Source: Lasiodiplodia sp. COLG20
Lineage: Eukaryota > Ascomycota > Dothideomycetes > Botryosphaeriales > Botryosphaeriaceae
Length of the DNA: 64,000 bases
Direction of reading: 5' to 3'
Assembly (NCBI GenBank): GCA_009801085.1
Contig: VNWV01000007.1
Coordinates: forward strand, 1,984,001-2,048,000
Shown: positions 55,238-64,000 of the stretch, piece after piece
Position numbering within the stretch: the first letter of the stretch is position 1
How the letters are laid out: each line of letters opens with the position of its first letter
Program-made: the position numbers and the translations under genes
Notes under the pieces: generated by a model
The model's database searches: none
Seen by the model: the letters and a program-made list of their open reading frames with translations, nothing else
What the model was told of the DNA's origin: nothing

Positions 55238-55505
55238 GGTGAGGTATGAGAGAGGGGAGATGGAAAAGGACGGGGTGTTTGGTGTGGTTGCTGGGTTCAA
55301 GCAGCTGCGACGCGGAGGTGTTGCAAGCGCAGGGACCGATTGGAGGTTTTCATCGGCGCAACGCCGCCCAGAATCCGATGACCATCCCGCCTCCGCCCAC
55401 ATGCACATGCCCGCCATGCCCATGTCATAAGCTCCACCTCCGCAAACGCACTGCAGAGCACAGGACGACCCCAGACATCTCAGCTGACCCTGCAGTCAGT
55501 CCACC
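55238..55505. promoter_or_regulatory. Bidirectional promoter, LSC1 / ELP3
   Basis: These 268 bp separate two divergent start codons. There is no obvious TATA box, and no specific factor site is claimed. Confidence 0.5.
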
Positions 55506-57412
55506 ATGGCCACCACCACCATGACCGAGGCCATCCCAAAGGGCCGTCGGCTTCCCAAAAATGTCAAGCTGCCGCCGGAAAACGAGCGCTACATGCGCGC
55601 CTGCGCAGACATTGCCAGTGCACTCATCCAGGACTATGAGGCCTCGCTGGATGGCTCCAAGCCCAAGAAGGATATCAACCTCAATGCGCTTCGCGGCCAG
55701 ATGGCCAAGAAGCACTACTTGAGCACCCAGCCGCCACTCACTGCTATTATTGCCGCTGTGCCTGAACACTACAAAAAATATATTCTACCAAAGTTAATAG
55801 CAAAGCCGATCCGTATGTCCCAACACAGTAATATTTTTCAGCGGCCCAAAAATCTAACTGAAGCGCTGCAGGCACCTCATCAGGCATCGCTGTGGTGGCG
55901 GTTATGTGCAAACCCCACCGCTGCCCTCACATTTCCTATACTGGCAACATTTGCGTCTATTGCCCTGGCGGTCCCGATTCCGACTTTGAATACTCGACCC
56001 AGTCATACACCGGATATGAGCCCACCTCGATGCGCGCTATCCGGGCGCGGTACGATCCTTACGAGCAAGCGCGCGGCAGAGTCGACCAAATTAAGGCGCT
56101 AGGACACAGTGTGGATAAAGTCGAGTACATTATCATGGGCGGCACCTTCATGTCTCTACCCGAGAGCTACCGTGACGAGTTCATCTCCCAGCTTCACAAT
56201 GCGCTGAGCGGATACCAGACCACCAATGTGGACGAGGCAGTCATGGCGGGCGAGATGAGCAACGTCAAGTGTGTGGGTATCACAATCGAGACTAGGCCTG
56301 ACTACTGCTTGGACCAGCATCTGAGCGCCATGCTGCGGTACGGATGCACGCGTTTGGAGATTGGTGTACAGAGTCTGTACGAGGACGTCGCGCGCGACAC
56401 CAACCGCGGCCATACCGTCGCTGCTGTGGCGGAGACGTTCAAGCTGGCCAAGGACGCAGGCTTCAAGGTCGTCTCGCACATGATGCCCGACCTGCCCAAT
56501 GTCGGCATGGAGCGCGACCTCGACCAGTTCCGCGAGTACTTTGAGAATCCGGCCTTCCGCACTGATGGATTGAAGATCTACCCCACGCTCGTCATCCGTG
56601 GAACTGGCCTCTACGAGCTGTGGCGGACGGGCCGTTACAAGAACTATACCCCCAACGCGCTGATTGACCTCGTTGCCCGGATCCTCGCCCTCGTCCCCCC
56701 GTGGACCCGTATTTACCGCGTCCAGCGTGATATTCCCATGCCCCTTGTCACTGCCGGTGTTGAGAACGGTAACCTGCGCGAGCTGGCTCTGGCCCGCATG
56801 AAGGACTTCGGCACCACCTGCCGCGATGTTCGCACCCGTGAAGTCGGTATCAACGAGGTGAAGAACAAGATCCGGCCCAGTCAGGTCGAGCTCGTGCGCA
56901 GAGATTATGTTGCCAATGGTGGCTGGGAGACGTTCCTGGCGTATGAGGACCCGAAGCAGGATATCTTGATCGGTCTGCTGCGTCTGAGGAAGCTCAGCAA
57001 GACGCACACTTTCCGTCCGGAGCTTACAGGCCAGCCTACCAGTATGGTGCGTGAGCTCCACGTCTATGGAACCGCGGTGCCCATGCACGGTCGTGATCCG
57101 AAGAAGTTTCAGCACCAGGGCTACGGTACTCTGTTGATGGAGGAAGCGGAGAGGATCGCGAGGGAGGAGCATGGCAGCAAGAAAATCAGTGTCATCTCGG
57201 GCGTTGGGGTGCGGGATTATTACCGGAAGCTGGTAAGTGTTTTTTATGCCTTGGGGGCCTGTTGTCCCTTTTCTATTTCCCTTTTATGACTTTACGCATA
57301 TGGCCGTCTTCAAAAGTGCTAATAGGACACAAAGGGCTACCGCCTTGACGGCCCCTTTATGAGTAAGGAACTCCATCCGTTGGACGATGATGAGAGCAGT
57401 GACGAGGAGTAA
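55506..57412 (+). CDS. ELP3: Elongator complex catalytic subunit Elp3
   Basis: Three exons, 55506-55812, 55872-57232 and 57326-57412, join in frame to 584 aa. The radical SAM domain has the Elp3 cysteine pattern C-x4-C-x9-C-x2-C at residues 111, 116, 126 and 129, and TIETRPDY lies further on. The C-terminal GNAT-type acetyltransferase domain contains [13 protein letters not shown] near 515-530 and ends with [17 protein letters not shown], assembled across the last intron. Elp3 makes the cm5U-type modification of wobble uridine in tRNAs using acetyl-CoA and SAM chemistry, acting in the cytoplasm within the six-subunit Elongator. The acidic C-terminus DDDESSDEE is of normal type for fungi. All catalytic residues I can check are intact. 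Confidence 0.95.
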
Positions 57413-58413
57413 AGATGAACGGACTAAGGGGGCGGCGTTGGATGCATTCGAAGGCGTTTTGGGTGATACGCACTCGGAAAATGACTACACGGGACTGGGA
57501 CATCAAAAAGATATGGGAAATATAGACGCTCTCGAACCTGAAGGGTATGTATATGACACTCGTGCAAGAACGCGACTACGACTGTGATGTGGAAGCACCT
57601 AATTGCAAGGTTTATGTAATCACACTGTAACACTTGAAAATTGCGAAATGGGTACTTGCAGCACTGGTACGGATGGAGATGTACTGATTGATTTCAACAA
57701 AACTTCTGGGCAGAAGCTTCAACTCACCTCGTCGCTGGACTACACTCGTCAAGCTTGCCAAAACCGGTCTGGAGCCTGTAACACCAAAAGATGACAATTC
57801 GCTATAGCACGGATAATTACTTGTTCTCTATAGCAATCGAGCTGTACGAATAGTAGAAATTACTAAAAGCAGATATCGGGTTCAATCATATGGAGCGGTA
57901 CTACAGCCGAAGCCTAGCGCGAAGAATAACAGGGCCCTGGAATACAGCGTAACTATACCTCAGTTCCTTTTTAATGAAAAAGAATATGCCATGAGTAGTT
58001 GAAACTATCGTCCGGGCGTGAATGTATAATTATTAATTCTACATTGACATCCGGATGATAGCTTCAACTACCCATGGCATGACCGAAAATAAATCCACGC
58101 TAGCCGTCGGCTGCAATGCCCGTCTGTATTATTCATATGCATTGCACTTTTCCATTTGGAATCAAGGCTGCAGCACACCCCCGGCCAAAAAATGTCGACC
58201 AATCAAGACGGTGGGGCGGAGTGGGTACAACTTCCGATGGCAGTTTTGCGATCCTACCTCCACTGTTGCCTTTGCATCAACTTTGCAAGGTCCTGACCAT
58301 CCCAACACCAAACCGTCTCCTCCATGCAAAACAAATTTCGCTTCCGTACATGAGACAGTTTTAGTGAAAGCTCCCGCGTCAAGGAGTGGCTGGCTCGTGG
58401 ACTGGTGGTCGAC
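57413..58413. other. Intergenic region, ELP3 to NLR gene
   Basis: A 1-kb AT-rich region containing the ELP3 3' UTR, the 95-bp inverted repeat described separately and the NLR promoter. I see no other gene. Confidence 0.5.
57986..58080. repeat. 95-bp inverted repeat (hairpin, MITE-like)
   Basis: Two 40-nt arms (57986-58025 and 58041-58080) are reverse complements at 34 of 40 positions and flank a 15-nt AT-only-but-one loop. The outer ends read ATGCCATG and CATGGCAT. Of six mismatches, five are transitions. It may be a foldback element or MITE remnant. I do not see a clear target-site duplication. Confidence 0.85.
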
Positions 58414-61400
58414 ATGGCTACAAACACAGCTATCACGTATAGACTTCAGGGCATACCCAGGGCTTACAACAGGCATGACACCCAAGACCTGGCATGTCGC
58501 CTATTGGGCGTCGGCAAAAGCAAAGTCTCCGTACGATCGCTTGCTTTGCATCCGTTGAAATGCGACTCAAAGATTGCTACACTCTCTCTTCTGGAAACAC
58601 CCGCACCCGTTGCTCCGAAGCAGAAGACCAGCGTGTGGTCCTTTAGAGAACCGGATCAGATCATTACAGGAAAGTTTCTTGATTTCACTCTTGACACTCA
58701 CTTCCACGGTTTTACCCCGTTGCATGATGGGGAGGATGAGCAATGCAACATCGAGTAAGTGTACCCGAGCCCCCACAAGATGTTTGGGCAAATGACTGAG
58801 TTCTTTCTGACGTTTAGCTTGATCGCTCTTTCTGGTCTAAATGGGCATGCCTTTGGATCATTCAAAGCTAAAGGGCTGGATTTTATGTGGATTCGAGATG
58901 CCCTAGCTGCAGAATTTCCGGGCTGTAGATTGTTCATCTACGGGTACGATACGAAAATGGTCCACAGCACCTCACATCAGTCCATTCTAGACCTTGGGTC
59001 ACAGTTAGCGTCCAGCGTTGAAGGTCTCATTTCGGCTACACCTACAGGTTCTCAATCCGGTAGATCTTTAATATTCCTTGGTCATAGCCTTGGTGGACTT
59101 GTTGTTGAGCAGGTGAGAACTCATATTTGTCCTAGTTCTAAAGCGGGAGCGCCCTCTTAGTGGCAAATCTGCTGATCGTGCCTTCAGGCACTCGTCGAGC
59201 TGTATTCTCATGGCGCAATTCACTCGAGACATGAGTCTATTCTTCAAAAAATCACGGGCGTACTTCTTTTTGGTGTCCCTCAAAAGGGGATGTCGGTTGA
59301 GGCACTGATTACGATGGTCAACGAACAGCCGAACAGAGACCTCATTGCGAGTCTGGGTATTGATTCTGCTTTTCTGCAGCTTCAGCAATCAAACTTTCAG
59401 AAAGCCCGCTTGGGAATGAGAAATGCCTCTGTGGTCGCATTTTTCGAAACTCAAGAGACGCCAACTGTACAGAAAAATGTAAGTCTGAGCTTTGGGCTGA
59501 CACATGAGTCAATTTCTGATAGTCCTGGTAGGCGTTAGGAAAATGGGAGATGTCGGGTCCACCAAAACTTCTCGTTTCGAAAACATCAGCAACTTCGATA
59601 AGCGATACCTCCATTGCCGTAAATCGCAACCACTCTGAAATTGTTAAATTTCAACCAAATGACGCAGATTACGATCGTGTGCTCTCAACACTCCGGCTCA
59701 TGAGGAGAAGAAATGGACAGCTCTACACCGAAGCAACCCTGCCAACCGACAAAGAAACTGAGGCCCTTCAATCACTGGGCTTTCCGGAGCAACACTGGCG
59801 CCGAGATGAAATTAGCCCTGGCGAGGATACATGCGAGTGGCTTTCCGAAAACCCGACCTTTCAAGAATGGTTCCGCAATCCAGATAACCCCGAACTGCGG
59901 AGATTATGGATTCGGGGACACCCTGGATCGGGGAAGTCAACGCTGATGAAGTACGCCTGGGAATTCCTTACCCACCGTCTCCCCGCCAACGTGACACTTG
60001 CGTCTTTCTTTTTCCATGGTCGTGGGACCTCTTTACAGCAGAATCGTATGGGATTACTGCGTTCTATCCTCCACCAAATAGCGTTTCATCTGCCAGAAGC
60101 CCGTTCCTACCTTATGCGGCGCTACGCCGAAAAACGCACAGCCACCCCGAAGGTACAATGGTCAGAAGGCGAATTACAGCAGCTAGTTCGGGAGGTCTTA
60201 GCTGCCTGCACAAAGCCAGTATGCATCTTGGTAGATGCACTTGATGAGGCTGGAAAGCAAACGGCAGAAGATTTGGTCAAGTGGTTTGGAAGATTGACAA
60301 ATTTGCCGGACGTCCGGGTTATTTTCTCATGTCGATACTACCCAGTCCTTCCAACTATCAGCAAGTTTGCCATATCTATGGAACACGAGAACGCGACCGA
60401 TATTGACCGGGTCGTGAGGGCTGAGCTTCGCAGCGAGCTCAACAAGGACGAAGCCCAGGCTCTGGAGAACATCATCATCCAAAAAGCCAACGGAATGTTT
60501 CAGTGGGCTACCCTAGTCACGAACTCAGTGGTGGAGACATACCGGGAGACGGGTCAGTCTGTTCAGATTCTTCTCAGGATGATCCAACAATTACCGCCAG
60601 ATTTGCACGCCTTGTATGACTCCCTTCTCAGTTCTATCAAAGCTTCAGAGAGGAATCAGACCATAAAGCTCTTTAACTGGATTCTGTTCGCCGACAGACC
60701 GCTTAATCCGTCTGAGCTCCAACATGCTCTCGTCATCGATGTGGAGATGACGGCTCGATCTGTATCCGAGTTCCCCACTAGCCCATTGTTCGTCGACGTG
60801 AAGCGGGCCATCAAAACACTCTCACGAGGCCTAGCGGAATTTAAAACTCACGTAGGCATTCAAACTGCACAATTCATCCATCAGTCTGTCGTGGACTACC
60901 TTAAAGCAGAAGGTCTCGCGAAGCTTGTCGAACTTCAGGGAGAAAACGCCGTTTTTGGTCACGCTCAACTCCAACTGTCTCGCTCATGTATCCGATATCT
61001 CCTGCTGAAGGATTTATCAAAAGCTGTAGAGGCTCTTGATAACTTCTTGTATCTTTCAGTAGAATACGACTTACACGAGGAATTTCCTTTAGCAGAATAC
61101 GCGCTTCACTTTTGGATCATTCACACTATTCACGCCGAGTCGTACGGAATTGATCAGCAAGATCTCCTAGACATTCTTCCATGGGCACGGATGGATAAAG
61201 TGCCTCCCACGTTTACAGTGGCCTGGGCTGACGCTGAGTATCACGGACACCAATTATTGAGACGCATCCACGAAACCAAAGCTATTGGAAATTTGCAACG
61301 AACATTTGACTGGGACCCCGTGCTATTTGATATTTCCGGCATATATGAGTGTATATGGAAATTACCTGAAAATCGTGATTCACTCGAACTGCCATTTGGT

Positions 61401-62921
61401 CTGTTTGCAATTGCCGGTATCAGCAGCGTATGGCGGCAATTACTGGCGGAGATCGAAGCGGACCACCACGCAATTACCGGCGACAACATTCGGGAGACGG
61501 GCTCCTCTCTACACAAACAAAGCTTTGATAAGGCAAGAAGCGGCAAACTAAGTTCACTCTTAGCCATTCTTCATGGAAATCCAGACGTCAAGCTCGAGGC
61601 AATTCCTGAAAGTCTGATCAAAGCTCAGGTCAATGACAGCTACCATGTTACGCCGCTTTTTCTGGCGGTTGCAATTCAGCGCGAGGATCTCGTTCGCGCA
61701 TTTATCAGTAACGGAGCTCGAGGGACTGATATTTGCGATGATGACAACGAATGGGATGAGCCAAGGTTTCTCTCAATCTTTGAGCTCGCGATCCTCATTG
61801 ATAACATAGATATCATGAGCCAGCTGATTGATGCATACGGTAAAGGCCCTGGACCTACCGTGAACGATATATCAGCACTACACTTTGCTATCAGACATGG
61901 CAGTGACGCCGTTTTTGACATGTTGATCGATCGGTGCTCAAGCCGATACACAGCGGAGGAGTTCATTGATTTCGGCGAGGATTCTCAGACTCCACTACAG
62001 ACTGCTATTTCATGCGGAGAGATGACGAGATGCCGAAAACTTGTTGATGCCGGGGCAGATATCGAAAAAGCTAATGGACGCCCTCTTCTTCTCTGGTACA
62101 TATATGTAGAGGATGCAGACCCAAAAATGCTGGAGGTGTTGTTAGAATGCGGAGCTGACCCTAACCGCGGACCCCCCCAATGGCCGACACCTCTTATGAG
62201 CGTTATGTCCTCCTATATATGGATCGATGCTATCGAAGTCCTACTCAAAGATAGACGGACAGACCCAAATCTCGCTGATAGAGAAGGGCTGACAGCACCA
62301 ATGCGGCTGCTACTTGATCGCCTTTGGGGAAAAAGCGATAAAATCGAGGTTATAAAGTTATGCACTTTGTCAGGGAGGTTCGACATGGAGATCAAAGATC
62401 CAATGGGTGAGGCCATCCTCACGAAAGCAGTCACTACTATGCAACCGGATATTGTCGACATCCTTCTCACTGATGGAAAAGCCGATCCCAACACTCGTAG
62501 CGCTTGCGGCTGGACGCCCTTGATGAGAGCGGCATTTCTGGGCTATTGGACCATCACAAAGCTTCTCCTATCTTGCACTAACATCGACATAGAAGCGCAA
62601 GACTCATGGGGAAAGACAGCCCTTTATTACGCCATAATAAAGGGAAACATGGATTGTGCAAACCTCATCCTGGGCCATGGAAAGACTGATCTCCAAAGTT
62701 TGAAGGCTCCGCTGGGTTCAGCTTGTTTTGAGGCTGCTGAGCAGGGAGAAAAAGAATTCTTGGCTCATTTACCGGACGTGCGACCCATGTGGTTTGGTCA
62801 CTACCTTATTTCTGAGATTTACAATCGAGCCCGACGAGGGAACCGGCGTTGCATGATCCGACAGCTGGAGGAGGCAGGCTTCCGTCCGCAAGAGGATATT
62901 GTCATGACAGATGCCTCTTGA
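58414..62921 (+). CDS. NLR-type STAND protein: alpha/beta hydrolase - NACHT - ankyrin repeats
   Basis: Four exons, 58414-58754, 58818-59112, 59188-59478 and 59532-62921, join in frame to 1438 aa. A short N-terminal domain opens with ITYRLQGIPR. Next is a lipase-like alpha/beta hydrolase (SesB/DUF676-like) from about residue 114 with LSGLNGHAFGSF and nucleophile Ser204 in GHSLGG. A linker SGPPKLLVSKTSATS leads to the NACHT-type NTPase: Walker A GHPGSGKS at 438-445 and Walker B CILVDALDEAG near 540-550. The C-terminal third carries ankyrin repeats (for example GWTPLMRAAFLGYWTITKLL). This is a classic fungal NLR layout; relatives act in non-self recognition and programmed cell death. The reading frame and all checked motifs are intact. 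Ligand and trigger are unknown. Three of the four exons encode only the N-terminal domains. Confidence 0.9.
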
Positions 62922-63390
62922 ATACTGTAAGGTTCCCTGCCCAATCTTCCCGACCCCGCACCAAAAAATGGCAAGTCTTTCCGGTGTGTTGTTTCACCGT
63001 TGAACTGACAGAGCGTATACAGTAAGTTGATAGTCGCTTGCAAGATCTCCGCACATATATCCCCGGGTTGGAAGCTGTGTAACTGGATCGAGTGTTCGCG
63101 TTACTAACTAAAGCGGAGTTCGGCAACTGCTTCCATATTCACATAGCACGGCTGGTATGCGCTGACGTCATTGTCGCTTAAGGCGTACCCGTGTTCGTAT
63201 GCGCCGTATAGACGTATCCGTGTAGTGGTTAAGGACCAGTCCCGGACAAGAAATCCGACAAGCCATATTGGGATGCACGATCATCACGCAACTACCTTTA
63301 CGGATCGGCATCGACTCAAGTATAAAGGGTCTGAAAGGTCCCGTTTCGTGGAGGACCCAACCTTCAAACAAGCTTGAAGGCCCAATCAAA
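62922..63390. other. Intergenic region
   Basis: 469 bp with the NLR 3' end and the promoter of the next gene. A TATAAAGG sequence near 63321-63328 lies about 65 bp before the next ATG and is a plausible TATA box. Confidence 0.5.
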
Positions 63391-64000
63391 ATGCGCCTTG
63401 CCGCTTCCACCACCGCCACCCTCCTATATGTGGCTGCTTTGGCTGCCCCAACTCTACAAACGCCAATCACAAACGAGGAGGCGATCCCACCGCCGCCGGA
63501 TCCTGAGCCAATCTCGGTCAGCGAACTTCCTCTGCCACCGGTCACTTCGAGCACCGATGAGGGCTCCTGCACGCCAGACATTAATCCGCGAAGGACGGGG
63601 TGCATAGCTCAGACCAACGGACTGATTCAGTCAGGGAGTTTCTTGCCAGATGGTAACCATGTGACTGCTGCCGTTACCTTCGCGGGTGCGCCCGCTGCCC
63701 CGGACTCGGCCAGCATCTACAACGGCAGTCAGATCATTCTGGTCAAAACAGACGGCAGTTCGTTCCCGAACGGGGATGCGTGGAAATGCATTACATGCGG
63801 AGTTCCGGAGGAGAACGCGGTGGGAAAGAGCGAGACTGTGGACTACCCTCAAACCTTCAGTGATGGCAAGAGGCTGTTGGCTGGCACAAACATCATCGAC
63901 TGCGGCGATAGCTACCTCAACAGCACTGATTGTACTCCGGAGAAGGTCCACATCTACCCCATCCGCTGGAACGTCAAGTCAGATGGTTCCGGTGCCAGTG
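63391..64000 (+). CDS. Secreted saponin-hydrolase-like protein (5' part, runs off window)
   Basis: From ATG at 63391 the frame is open to the window end, giving 203 aa of an incomplete protein. Residues 1-19 (MRLAASTTATLLYVAALAA) form a signal peptide. A Pro/Glu-rich propeptide-like linker follows, and then a domain with SCTPDINPRRTGCIAQT, NGDAWKCITCGVP, FSDGKRLLAGTNIIDCG and VHIYPIRWN. These blocks match my recollection of fungal saponin hydrolase precursors and related TolB-like beta-propeller proteins, which are secreted and deglycosylate plant saponins. The six or so Cys in the folded part suit an extracellular protein. The catalytic part lies beyond the window, so the activity is unconfirmed. 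Confidence 0.75.
   Translation, partial: MRLAASTTATLLYVAALAAPTLQTPITNEEAIPPPPDPEPISVSELPLPPVTSSTDEGSCTPDINPRRTGCIAQTNGLIQSGSFLPDGNHVTAAVTFAGAPAAPDSASIYNGSQIILVKTDGSSFPNGDAWKCITCGVPEENAVGKSETVDYPQTFSDGKRLLAGTNIIDCGDSYLNSTDCTPEKVHIYPIRWNVKSDGSGAS

Noticed and set aside
56156..57172. 338-codon minus-strand frame
   Set aside because: It is antisense to ELP3.
63205..63260. GTAGTGGTTAAGG, a tRNA A-box-like word
   Set aside because: No matching B box or cloverleaf stems follow at the right distance.

Overview
The window is nuclear DNA of a filamentous ascomycete (Pezizomycotina). Genes are compact and carry short introns, mostly 46-80 bp with GT...AG ends and CTAAC/CTGAC-like branch points. Housekeeping genes are of fungal type, and there are signature filamentous-fungus families: a UstYa/DUF3328 protein, a hydrolase-NACHT-ankyrin NLR, and a saponin-hydrolase-like secreted protein. 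Dothideomycetes is a plausible class, but I cannot prove it from sequence alone. Nineteen protein genes were modelled exon by exon and the splice phases checked. One (a thiolase) lacks its first exon and one runs off the right edge.

Left third (1-34 kb): a DHA2-type MFS exporter; the G-patch spliceosome-disassembly factor NTR1/TFIP11; a 1137-aa disordered protein with a Met/Gly-rich tail; an unrecognised 296-aa protein; a UstYa-like (DUF3328) protein divergent from a secreted Ala/Gly-rich repeat protein; the mitochondrial i-AAA protease YME1; a Gpt2/Sct1-type glycerol-3-phosphate acyltransferase; a 1357-aa disordered acidic protein; a peroxisomal-type 3-ketoacyl-CoA thiolase; and a CRIB-motif protein.

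Middle (34.3-45.5 kb): about 11 kb in which I can support no gene. It holds only homopolymer and simple-sequence tracts.

Right third (45.5-64 kb): the purine/threonine locus is the most striking part. On the minus strand homoserine kinase is fused in frame to AIR synthetase (AIRS, the second half of the usual fungal ADE5,7 protein). On the plus strand, across a 238-bp shared promoter, GAR synthetase (GARS, the first half of ADE5,7) stands alone. A single inversion of about 2.8 kb around the shared promoter would convert an ordinary ADE5,7 plus divergent homoserine kinase into this arrangement. Next come a tiny V-ATPase subunit f/RNaseK-like gene, AP-2 mu, succinyl-CoA ligase alpha divergent from ELP3, a 95-bp near-perfect hairpin, a large NLR (alpha/beta hydrolase-NACHT-ankyrin), and the start of a secreted saponin-hydrolase-like gene.

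Gene functions are mostly independent housekeeping roles. The two associations that may matter are the rearranged purine/threonine pair behind one bidirectional promoter, and the UstYa-like gene beside a secreted repeat protein, a weak resemblance to fungal RiPP loci.
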